Program-made: the position numbers and the translations under genes
The notes under the pieces: model-generated
The model's input: only the letters and a program-made list of their open reading frames with translations
Told to the model about the DNA's origin: nothing
Database searches by the model: none
Shown: positions 57,093-64,000 of the stretch, one piece after another
How the letters are laid out: each line of letters opens with the position of its first letter
How positions within the stretch are numbered: the first letter of the stretch is position 1
Assembly (NCBI RefSeq): GCF_002101785.1
Contig: NZ_LQPJ01000070.1
Location: 62,001 to 126,000 of the forward strand
DNA from: Mycobacterium palustre
GTDB taxonomy: Bacteria; Actinomycetota; Actinomycetes; Mycobacteriales; Mycobacteriaceae
Reading direction: 5' to 3'
Length of the DNA stretch: 64,000 nucleotides

Positions 57093-58421
57093 GTGCCATC
57101 GATTTTGTGGTTTCGCCGCGACCTGCGGCTGGGCGATCACCCCGCCCTCGCCGCCGCGGCAGGCGACGGCGAGGTGTTGGCCTGCTTCGTGCTGGACCCG
57201 CGGCTGGAGGCAGCGTCGGGCCGACGCCGCCTGCAGTTCCTCGGCGACTCGCTGCGCCAACTGAACGACGACCTCGGCGGGCGGCTGCTGGTGACCCGCG
57301 GGCGCCCCGAAGCGCAGCTCCCGGGCATCGCCCGGGAAATCAGCGCCTCCTCGGTGCACGTGTCGGAAGACTTCGCGCCGTACGGAAGGCGCCGCGACGA
57401 ACGGGTGCGCGCGGCGCTGCGCGAAGTTCCGTTGGTCGCGACCGGGTCGCCGTACCTGGTGTCCCCCGGCCGGGTGACCAAGGACGACGGCTCGCCCTAC
57501 CAGGTGTTCACACCGTTTCTGCGCCGGTGGCGCGAGGCCGGCTGGCGGGCGCCGGCGCAAACCGGCGCGGGCTCGGCGCGCTGGATCGATCCGGCAAAAT
57601 TATCGATCGAGCGGGCCGAGATCCCCGATCCCGGCGTCGCCCTCGACGTCGCGCCCGGCGAGCGGGCGGCGCTGCGGCAATGGAAGTCGTTCCAGCGCAA
57701 CGGCTTAGCGAGCTACGCGGCGGATCGCGACAGGCCGGACGTGGCCGGCACCAGCCGCATGTCGGCGCACCTGAAGTTCGGGACCATCCATCCCCGCACC
57801 ATGGTGGCCGGGCTTGACCTGGGCGGCGACGGGGTGCGGGCGTACCTGCGGGAGCTGGCGTTTCGCGACTTCTACGCCGACGTCCTGCATCACCGGCCGG
57901 ATAGCGCCTGGCGCAACTGGAACGGCGGGTTCGACGCGATCGAGACGGACACCGGCGGCGAAGCCGAGGTCCGGTTCGAGGCATGGAAGGACGGGCGCAC
58001 CGGGTTTCCGTTCGTCGACGCCGGGATGCGCCAGCTTCGCGAGACCGGATTCCTACCCAACCGGGTGCGGATGATCGTCGCGTCGTTTCTGGTCAAGGAC
58101 CTGCACCTGCCCTGGCAGTGGGGCGCCGCATGGTTCCTCGACCAGCTCGTCGACGGCGACATGGCCAACAACCAACACAACTGGCAGTGGTGCGCGGGCT
58201 CGGGAACCGACGCCGCGCCGTACTTCCGGGTGTTCAACCCGACCACACAGGCCGAAAAGTTCGATCCCACAGGCGATTACGTCCGGCGTTGGGTTCCCGA
58301 GCTGCGCTCGGTCGACGACCCGCACCTGCGCAGGGGCAAGCGACCCCCCGGGTATCCGGGGCCGATCGTCGACCACGCCGCCGAACGCGCCGAGGCGCTG
58401 CGCCGCTACAGCAGCATCTGA
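57093..58421 (+). CDS. phr: Deoxyribodipyrimidine photolyase, class I CPD type
   Basis: The 442-residue flavoprotein repairs UV-induced pyrimidine dimers with light. The N-terminal antenna-binding domain opens PSILWFRRDLRLGDHPALAA. The C-terminal FAD domain contains GTSRMSAHLKFGTIHPRTM, FVDAGMRQLRETGFLPNR and MANNQHNWQWCAGSGTDA (positions ~345-362), which hold FAD- and DNA-contacting residues. The GTG at 57093 has AAGGA 7 nt upstream. It diverges from tspO and shares the AT-rich region with the carotenoid motif. Confidence 0.95.
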   Translation: MPSILWFRRDLRLGDHPALAAAAGDGEVLACFVLDPRLEAASGRRRLQFLGDSLRQLNDDLGGRLLVTRGRPEAQLPGIAREISASSVHVSEDFAPYGRRRDERVRAALREVPLVATGSPYLVSPGRVTKDDGSPYQVFTPFLRRWREAGWRAPAQTGAGSARWIDPAKLSIERAEIPDPGVALDVAPGERAALRQWKSFQRNGLASYAADRDRPDVAGTSRMSAHLKFGTIHPRTMVAGLDLGGDGVRAYLRELAFRDFYADVLHHRPDSAWRNWNGGFDAIETDTGGEAEVRFEAWKDGRTGFPFVDAGMRQLRETGFLPNRVRMIVASFLVKDLHLPWQWGAAWFLDQLVDGDMANNQHNWQWCAGSGTDAAPYFRVFNPTTQAEKFDPTGDYVRRWVPELRSVDDPHLRRGKRPPGYPGPIVDHAAERAEALRRYSSI

Positions 58422-58434
58422 GGCCGAAGCCGCC

Positions 58435-58532
58435 GACCCGCTTCGCCCGGCTCCGCCGCGCTCGCGATCGCGGCTAGTGCGATGACCGCGACCCGCTTCG
58501 CCCGGCTCCGCCGCGCTCGCGATCGCGGCTAG
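58435..58532. repeat. Tandem pair of CTAG-ended 43-bp sequences, 55-bp period
   Basis: GACCCGCTTCGCCCGGCTCC and the following 23 bases, ending GGCTAG, occur identically at 58435-58477 and 58490-58532, exactly 55 bp apart. The complement matches the 55-bp units at 3651 in most positions (for example CGCGAGCGCGGCG then AGCCGGGCG). The CTAG of the second copy provides the stop codon of the acyltransferase gene (58529-58531, minus strand). Confidence 0.85.
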
Positions 58533-59266
58533 CGCGCCGCTTTTTTGCGTTCGATGTCGGCTAACGCCGCGGCCAGCTCGGCGCGCTGGGCGGCCGAACT
58601 TTCCCAGGACAGCTGCCGGTTCTTGACCACCTTGGCCGGCGCGCCGACCGCGATCGAATAGTCGGGGATGACGCCGCGGACCACCGCGTGCGAACCCAGC
58701 ACACACCCGCGGCCGATGGACGTGCCGCGCAGCACCGACACCTTCACCCCCACCCAGGTGTCGGGCCCGATCCGCACCGGCGACTTGATGATGCCCTGGT
58801 CCTTGATCGGCATGGTGATGTCGTCCATGCGGTGGTCGAAATCGCAGATGTAGCACCAGTCGGCCATCAACACCGAATCGCCGAGCTCGATGTCGAGGTA
58901 GCAGTTGATCACGTTGTCGCGGCCGAGCACCACCTTGTCGCCGAAGCGCAGCGAGCCCTCGTGGGCGCGGATCGTGTTCTTGTCCCCGATGTGCACCCAG
59001 CGGCCGATCTCGAGCTCCGCCAATTCCGGTGTCGCGTGGATCTCCACGCCCTTGCCCAAAAACACCATGCCCCGGGTGATGATGTGCGGGTTGGCCAGCT
59101 TGAACTTCAGCAGCCGCCAGTAGCGCACCAGATACCACGGGGTGTAGGCGCGGTTGGCCAGCACCCACTTCAGCGAGGCCAGGGTGAGGAACTTGGCCTG
59201 GCGCGGGTCGCGCAGGTTCGACCCACGCCACCGGCGATGGAGCGGGGCCCCCCACATGGTCGTCAT
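58529..59266 (-). CDS. Left-handed beta-helix (hexapeptide) acyltransferase, Rv3034c-like
   Basis: The 245-residue protein contains hexapeptide repeats forming a beta-helix (LEIGRWVHIGDKNTIRAHEG, VVLGRDNVINCYLDIELGDS, IRIGPDTWVGVKVSVLRGTS, then GRGCVLGSHAVV), as in acetyl- or succinyltransferases. Rv3034c has been linked to the MGLP gene set as an acyltransferase; the acceptor here is not defined. The ATG at 59266 is chosen. The carotenoid block separates it from the other MGLP genes. The stop codon lies in a tandem repeat. Confidence 0.85.
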   Translation of the reverse strand: MTTMWGAPLHRRWRGSNLRDPRQAKFLTLASLKWVLANRAYTPWYLVRYWRLLKFKLANPHIITRGMVFLGKGVEIHATPELAELEIGRWVHIGDKNTIRAHEGSLRFGDKVVLGRDNVINCYLDIELGDSVLMADWCYICDFDHRMDDITMPIKDQGIIKSPVRIGPDTWVGVKVSVLRGTSIGRGCVLGSHAVVRGVIPDYSIAVGAPAKVVKNRQLSWESSAAQRAELAAALADIERKKAAR

Positions 59267-59362
59267 GGCCGAAAAGCCTAACGGAGGGGCCACAGGTTAC
59301 CCTCACCTGTACTCGATCCCTGCCGACGCCCAACGCCCCGCGGAAGGACTTGGAAACCCGAG

Positions 59363-60685
59363 GTGCTTGCCCGACATCTCCCTCGTGGGCTCCGGCGTTG
59401 GCCGTCCGCGGTGGTCGCGGGCGCGCTCGCGGCCGGGCTCGGCGGATGCGGCAACACCGACTCGTGGGTCGACGCGTCGGCCGCCCGGGGCTGGTCCGCG
59501 CAATACGCCGACGCCGCCAACAGCGGCTACACCGCGACCGCGGGCGCCGCCAAGCTGTCTTTGCGGTGGACGCGCTCGGTCAAGGGCAGCCTGGCGGCCG
59601 GCCCGGCGGTGAGCGCGCGCGGCTACCTCGCCCTGAACGCGCAGACCCCCACCGGCTGCTCGCTGATGGAGTGGGAGAACGACAACCGCGGCCGGCAGCG
59701 CTGGTGCGTCCGGCTGTTCCAGGGCGGCGGGTTCGCCGGCCCCCTGTTCGACGGCTTCGACAACGTTTACGTCGGTCAACCGGGCGCCTTTTTGTCGTTT
59801 CCGGTCACGCAGTGGACGCGGTGGCGCAAGCCGGTGATCGGGATGCCCGCCACCCCCCGATTCCTCGGGCACGGCCAGCTGCTCGTCGTCACCCACCTGG
59901 GTCAGGTGCTGGTCTTCGACTCCCACCGCGGCGAGGTGGTCGGCAGCGCCCTGGACCTGGTGGACGGCGTGGACCCCACGGACGCGACGCGCGGGCTGGC
60001 CGATTGCGCGCCGGCCCGCCCGGGCTGCCCGGTCGCCGCGGCGCCGGCGTTCTCGGCGGCCACCGCGACCGCGGTGGTGGGCCTCTGGCAGCCCGGCGCC
60101 CCGGCCGCGGGCCTGGTCGCGCTGAAATACCACCCGGGCCAGACGCCGCTGCTGTCCCGGGAATGGACCAGCGACGCCGTCGGCGCCGGCGTCATCGCCA
60201 GCCCGGTGTTGTCCGCCGACGGGTCGACCGTTTACGTCAACGGCCGCGACCAGCGCCTGTGGGCGCTGAGGGCCGCCGACGGGAAGGTGAAATGGTCGGC
60301 GCCGCTGGGCTTCTTGGCGCAGACGCCGCCCGCGGTCACCCCGCAGGGGTTGATCGTCTCGGGCGGCGGACCCGACACCCGGCTGGCGGCGTTCCGGGAC
60401 GCCGGTGACCACGCCGACGCGGTGTGGCGACGCGACGACGTCACGCCGCTGTCGTCGTCGAGCCTGGCCGGCGGCGGTGTCGGCTACACCGTGGCCGCCG
60501 GCCCGCCGGCCGACGGCGCGCCCGGGATGTCGGTGCTGGCCTTCGACCCGTCCAACGGCCACACCCTGGGCAGTTATCCGCTGCCGGCGGCCACCGGCTA
60601 CCCCGTCGGGGTGTCGGTGGGCACCGACCGTCGGCTGGTGGCCGCCACCAGCGACGGCCAGGTCTACGGCTTGGCGCCGGCCTGA
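59363..60685 (+). CDS. Lipoprotein with PQQ-like beta-propeller (Rv3035-like)
   Basis: The 440-residue product has a signal sequence with lipobox LGGC (Cys ~29). Repeated propeller blades follow, with PQQ-type motifs such as LRWTRSVKGSLAAGPAVSAR, LWALRAADGKVKWSAPLG and a C-terminal SDGQVYGLAPA. It should face outward on the membrane. PQQ enzymes need extra ligands that are not apparent, so a scaffolding or binding role is as likely as catalysis. The GTG at 59363 places the signal peptide properly. Confidence 0.85.
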   Translation: MLARHLPRGLRRWPSAVVAGALAAGLGGCGNTDSWVDASAARGWSAQYADAANSGYTATAGAAKLSLRWTRSVKGSLAAGPAVSARGYLALNAQTPTGCSLMEWENDNRGRQRWCVRLFQGGGFAGPLFDGFDNVYVGQPGAFLSFPVTQWTRWRKPVIGMPATPRFLGHGQLLVVTHLGQVLVFDSHRGEVVGSALDLVDGVDPTDATRGLADCAPARPGCPVAAAPAFSAATATAVVGLWQPGAPAAGLVALKYHPGQTPLLSREWTSDAVGAGVIASPVLSADGSTVYVNGRDQRLWALRAADGKVKWSAPLGFLAQTPPAVTPQGLIVSGGGPDTRLAAFRDAGDHADAVWRRDDVTPLSSSSLAGGGVGYTVAAGPPADGAPGMSVLAFDPSNGHTLGSYPLPAATGYPVGVSVGTDRRLVAATSDGQVYGLAPA

Positions 60686-60772
60686 TCGCGCGACGGAACG
60701 GCAGTCGACGCCCCGGGGTCATCGCAGGCGACAGCGGCCGAACGGTGTGCGAGAAGTTTGGCGCTTTGTGCC

Positions 60773-61456
60773 CTAGACCGCCAGGGGCGGGATCGCGTTG
60801 CGGGGCACCTGCGCCTGCAGGGGCCCCGCGAGCGCCGGCAGTATCTCGCCCGGGGCGAAGTAGAAGATCAGCTGGTCGTCGGTGATCGCGAAGTTCTGAT
60901 AGTGCGACGGGTCGTGCCCGGTCGAGGGCAAGATGGCCACGCCCAAAGGATTCTGGCGCTCCAGGTCACGTTGCACGATCGGGAAGATGGCATCCAGCGG
61001 CGTGGTGTTGGGCGCAAAGAGGTTGTCGAAGGCGATGGGCCGCTTGGCCCCGAGGTTGTAGTTGAACGCCTTGTACCAGGTGGACGGGTGCGCGCCGCCC
61101 AGGTCCTGGAAGAACTTCAGCACCACACTGCGGGTGTCGTGGGGCGGCTGGCCCGCGGTGTGCTGCTCGGTGGTGGCGACCATCTGGTAGGGCTGGTCGC
61201 GGGCGCCGGAGGTCTGCGCGACGTTGACGAACCCGTCGCGGTTCTGGGTGATGTAGTCGGTCAGCGCCTGCTCGTCGGGATAGTCGGCGGGAAACGTCAG
61301 GTTGAGCGCGTAGCCGGCGCCGGTGGTCTGGATGTGACACAGCTGCCCCGCCTCGGCGGCGCCGCCCAGCTCGGCGCACGTCGGCGGCACCGCCGCGGCG
61401 GGCCAGCCCGGCACCATGGCGGCGGCCAGCACCGCAACCGCCATCAGATAACGCAT
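60773..61456 (-). CDS. Secreted protein TB22.2-like (DUF3298 domain)
   Basis: The 227-residue product has an N-terminal signal (MRYLMAVAVLAAAMVPGWP, cleavage near PAAA). A mature domain follows with a cysteine pair (PTCAELG, QLCHIQ) and an RsiV/DUF3298-type C-terminal half (LVIFYF-like strand LIFYFAPGEILPALAGP). Length equals TB22.2 (Rv3036c), a secreted protein of unknown function. The ATG at 61456 is favoured; codons upstream in frame are not conserved. Confidence 0.87.
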   Translation of the reverse strand: MRYLMAVAVLAAAMVPGWPAAAVPPTCAELGGAAEAGQLCHIQTTGAGYALNLTFPADYPDEQALTDYITQNRDGFVNVAQTSGARDQPYQMVATTEQHTAGQPPHDTRSVVLKFFQDLGGAHPSTWYKAFNYNLGAKRPIAFDNLFAPNTTPLDAIFPIVQRDLERQNPLGVAILPSTGHDPSHYQNFAITDDQLIFYFAPGEILPALAGPLQAQVPRNAIPPLAV

Positions 61457-61526
61457 CGTGAGAATCGTCCTTGTCGACCGAATCGGCTGCGCGCCTGCAA
61501 GTGACGGCGACCAGCGTACCCGCGCG

Positions 61527-62795
61527 CTATCGCGAGGCACGGCACACGAACGCCGTCGGGCGACCGGCGGCCCCGGCGCCGAGGCGGGCGATGACCACCG
61601 TCAGGGCCCGGCCGCCGCGCGGCCGCAGCCGGCGCCGCAGCGCGTCCGGGTCGACGCGGACCCCGCGGACCAGGATCTCGAGGGCCCCGCAGTCCAGCGC
61701 CGACAGGGCCCGGCGCAGCCGGCGTTCGTCCAACGGCGACTGCTCGAGCACCTCGAAGCCACGCACCCCGTCCGGCAGCCGGTCCCCCGACAGGTAGGCG
61801 ATGTCGGGGTCGAGCTGCCACAACCCGTGGCGCGCGCCGTAGTGGCGCACCAAGCCGGCCCGGACCACGGCGCCGTCGGGGTCGACGATCCAGCGCCCGG
61901 CGGGCCGCACCGGGCAGTCGTCGGGGTCGGCGTCGGTGATCTCCTCGCCGCGATCCAGCACGGTGGCCCGCCGGCCGACGCCCGGCCGCGACAGCCCCGC
62001 TGACCACAGGCACGCTTCGCGGACCGAGCCGCGATACGACGTCACCTCGATCTCACCGTCGAAGCCGATCCGCCGGACGCGGTCGAAATCGATTCCGGGG
62101 GCGCACTTTACGACGAGGTCACGGCCGCGGTAGGCCTCAAACAGCTGGCCGAGCCCGGGCCGGTGATCCTCGAGCCGCAGGCGCCGCCGTCCCGCACCGC
62201 GGCGGGCCGGGTCGACCAGCACCGCCGCGGCGCGGGTCACCGGGCGCAGCGCGTCGGCGCGGCACAGGCCCGCGCTCTCGCCCAGGTTGTGGCGCGCCAT
62301 CGCCAGCCGGACCGGGTCGATGTCGCTGCCCACCGCCGGCATCCCCGCGGCGCGCAGCGCGGCCACCTCGGTGCCGATCGAGCAGGTCGCGTCGTGCACC
62401 GGACCGCCCGTGGCGCCGGCGAGCCGGCGCGCCCGGTGCAGGGCCACCGGCGCCGCGGTGGCCTGCTGCAGCGCCTCGTCGGTGAACAGCCAGCCCGAGA
62501 CGTCACCCAGCTCGCCCAGCTTCGCGGCGGCGCGGCGGCGCAACAGCGTGGTCTCCACCAGGATCGGCGCCGACTCGCCGAACCGGTCGCGCACCGCCGC
62601 GACGTCGGCGATGCGGGTCGCCTCGGTCAGCTCCAGCTCGGCCACCGCCGCCAGCGCCGCGGCGCCCGCCTGGGACCGCAGGTAGCGAACGTCGTCGATG
62701 CCGAAGCGCGGCCCCCCAGAATCGGGGCTCAGGACGGTTTGACCCCGGTGACCATCACGTTGTAAAACCAGCCCTTCGGGGCCACGCGCCGCCAC
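61527..62795 (-). CDS. Class I SAM-dependent methyltransferase, THUMP-like C-terminus (Rv3037c-like)
   Basis: The product has a helical N-terminal region (FGIDDVRYLRSQAGAAALAA), a SAM-binding core (PVHDATCSIGTEVAALRAAG, then VGSDIDPVRLAMARHNLG), and a C-terminal THUMP-like region (GALEILVRGVRVDPDALRRR). RNA methylation is possible; MGLP methylation has also been proposed for neighbours. The start is uncertain. The conserved N-terminus requires beginning before 62700, where the options are GTG 62795, which overlaps the next gene by 67 bp, or CTG 62732 in a CTGA overlap. Confidence 0.8.
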   Translation of the reverse strand: MAARGPEGLVLQRDGHRGQTVLSPDSGGPRFGIDDVRYLRSQAGAAALAAVAELELTEATRIADVAAVRDRFGESAPILVETTLLRRRAAAKLGELGDVSGWLFTDEALQQATAAPVALHRARRLAGATGGPVHDATCSIGTEVAALRAAGMPAVGSDIDPVRLAMARHNLGESAGLCRADALRPVTRAAAVLVDPARRGAGRRRLRLEDHRPGLGQLFEAYRGRDLVVKCAPGIDFDRVRRIGFDGEIEVTSYRGSVREACLWSAGLSRPGVGRRATVLDRGEEITDADPDDCPVRPAGRWIVDPDGAVVRAGLVRHYGARHGLWQLDPDIAYLSGDRLPDGVRGFEVLEQSPLDERRLRRALSALDCGALEILVRGVRVDPDALRRRLRPRGGRALTVVIARLGAGAAGRPTAFVCRASR

Positions 62796-63712
62796 AGGTT
62801 GGCGTCCACCCAGCTCAGGGCCTTCCAGCCGTTGAAGGCGAACTTCGCCCAGCCCCAGCCCAGCCGGCCGGGCGGCACCGACGCCTCGAACGTGCGGACC
62901 GGCCACCCGAACATCGCGGCGGTGAACTCCTCGCTGGCGGTGCGGACCTCGACCGCGCCGGCGTTGCGGGCCATCCGCTCCAGGTCGGCCGGGGTGAAGG
63001 TGTGCAGGTCGACGATGGCCTCCAGCGCCGCGACGCGCGAGGACTCGTCGAGCTCGGCCTGCGGGCGCCGCCAGCCGCGCAGGCCGGGCAGCTTGGTGAC
63101 GTTGGTGGCGACGCGCCAGGTCAGCGTGGACAGCTGGCGCGCGTAGACGTCCCCGACGCTGGTCGGCTCGCCGGCGAAGACGAACCGGCCGCCGGGGCGC
63201 AGCACGCGGATCACCTCGCGCAGCGACAGCTCGACGTCGGGGATGTGATGCAGCACGGCGTGCCCGACCACCAGGTCAAAGGTGTCGTCGTCGTACGGGA
63301 TGCCCTCGGCGTCGGCGACCCGGCCGTCGATGTCCAGGCCCAGCGACCGCCCGTTGCGGGTGGCCACCTTGACCATGCCGGGCGACAGGTCGGTCACCGA
63401 CCCGCGCCGGGCGACCCCGGACTGGATCAGGTTGAGCAGGAAAAACCCCGTGCCGCAGCCCAATTCGAGGGCCCGGTCGTAGGGCAACTCCCTGATCACC
63501 TCGGCGGGCACGATGGCGTCGAAGCGGCCCCGGGCATACTCGACGCAGCGCTGGTCGTAGGAGATCGACCACTTTTCGTCGTAGGTCTCGGCCTCCCAGT
63601 CGTGGTAGAGCACCTGCGCGAGCTTGGTGTCGTGCCGCGCGGCCTCCACCTGCTCGGCGGTGGCGCGGGCCTTAGGTGCGGCGTCGCCGGAAGTCTCGGT
63701 ACTCGTGGTCAT
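62729..63712 (-). CDS. SAM-dependent methyltransferase (Rv3038c-like)
   Basis: The 327-residue protein has motif I ALELGCGTGFFLLNLIQSG near residue 81, VTDLSPGMVKVATRNGRSLG near 105 and VVGHAVLHHIPDVELSLREV near 148: a methyltransferase_11/UbiE pattern. The C-terminal ~100 residues are specific to this mycobacterial family. Length matches Rv3038c. The substrate is unknown. It lies between echA17 and the THUMP-like methyltransferase on the same strand, apparently as one transcript. Confidence 0.88.
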   Translation of the reverse strand: MTTSTETSGDAAPKARATAEQVEAARHDTKLAQVLYHDWEAETYDEKWSISYDQRCVEYARGRFDAIVPAEVIRELPYDRALELGCGTGFFLLNLIQSGVARRGSVTDLSPGMVKVATRNGRSLGLDIDGRVADAEGIPYDDDTFDLVVGHAVLHHIPDVELSLREVIRVLRPGGRFVFAGEPTSVGDVYARQLSTLTWRVATNVTKLPGLRGWRRPQAELDESSRVAALEAIVDLHTFTPADLERMARNAGAVEVRTASEEFTAAMFGWPVRTFEASVPPGRLGWGWAKFAFNGWKALSWVDANLWRRVAPKGWFYNVMVTGVKPS

Positions 63713-63722
63713 GCAGGGCAGC

Positions 63723-64000
63723 CTAACGGCCGCCCGGTTGCGGGTCGAAAACGGCGTTGATGCCGGCCTTGGCGGCGGCCAGCGCGTGCCGCGGGCCGTC
63801 GAGGAAGCGGCGCGCCCACGCCGCGGCGGCGTCGTACACGTCGTCGGGGGCCACCATCTCGTCGATCACGCCGAGCGCCAGGGCCTCCTCGGCGTCGACG
63901 AACCGGCCGCTGAACACCAGCTCCTTGGCCTTGCTCGGCCCGGCGGCCCGGGTCAGGCGGGCCATCCCGCCGCCCCCGGGAACCATGCCGGCCAAAATCT
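63723..64000 (-). CDS. echA17: Enoyl-CoA hydratase/isomerase, C-terminal part (cut by window end)
   Basis: About 90 C-terminal residues of a crotonase-fold enzyme, including [21 protein letters not shown], then [20 protein letters not shown] and a final helix ([20 protein letters not shown]). The catalytic oxyanion loop lies beyond the window end. Position matches echA17 (Rv3039c). It ends 10 bp before the methyltransferase start, so the genes are likely co-transcribed. Confidence 0.88.
   Translation of the reverse strand, partial: ILAGMVPGGGGMARLTRAAGPSKAKELVFSGRFVDAEEALALGVIDEMVAPDDVYDAAAAWARRFLDGPRHALAAAKAGINAVFDPQPGGR

Overview
The window is a stretch of GC-rich chromosome from a nontuberculous Mycobacterium. 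Gene order follows the M. tuberculosis Rv2989-Rv3039c region almost gene for gene: an IclR-type regulator, gltX, leuB-serA, ilvBNC, cfp6, DoxX, lppZ, gatB, pfkA, gatAC, ligA, lpqA, mnmA-iscS, etfBA, the methylglucose lipopolysaccharide (MGLP) genes, TB22.2 and echA17. A slow grower carrying a carotenoid locus (M. avium complex or a relative) would fit, but the species cannot be fixed from the sequence alone. All Rv comparisons are from memory of synteny, not from a search.

Layout. 1-3637: end of an IclR regulator, an F420/FMN-type flavoprotein, tRNA-Glu and tRNA-Gln, gltX and a fumarylacetoacetate-hydrolase gene. 3648-12940: a 55-bp tandem repeat, an MFS transporter, serA-leuB, an FAD oxidoreductase followed by a wrbA remnant, and ilvB-ilvN-ilvC behind a leader-peptide attenuator. 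13075-22240: cfp6, DoxX, lppZ, gatB, a ParA/MinD-like ATPase, pfkA, gatC-gatA and an ACT protein. 22306-26857: a TetR-mmpS-mmpL block with a visible operator and promoter. 26894-37839: ligA, an ArsR/SRPBCC pair with twin palindromes, a MetE-like protein, lpqA, mnmA, iscS, an OlsB/OlsA-like acyltransferase pair and etfBA. 38122-41793: MGLP genes (methyltransferase, GH57 enzyme, GT4 glycosyltransferase).

41796-58421 is accessory relative to M. tuberculosis and sits between the equivalents of Rv3032 and Rv3034c. It starts with an SRPBCC-epimerase fusion, a protease-like secreted protein and a STAS protein. It then holds a complete aromatic-carotenoid (isorenieratene-type) cluster: GGPP synthase, phytoene desaturase, phytoene synthase, split lycopene cyclase YcYd, a methyltransferase, a CrtU-type desaturase/methylase, a Rieske protein, a DUF2784 protein, a MarR regulator, a glycosyltransferase, type 2 IPP isomerase, TspO and a DNA photolyase. 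GTTT-N15-GGGTA (SigF-type) promoters lie before crtE and before the protease-like gene. A 14-bp motif (TTTCAGTTWCTTAA) occurs in both carotenoid promoter regions, 45472-45485 and 57047-57060, and is a candidate operator for the MarR protein.

58435-64000 returns to the conserved backbone: hexapeptide acyltransferase, PQQ-like lipoprotein, TB22.2, two methyltransferases and a truncated enoyl-CoA hydratase. I saw no CRISPR array, transposase or phage gene.
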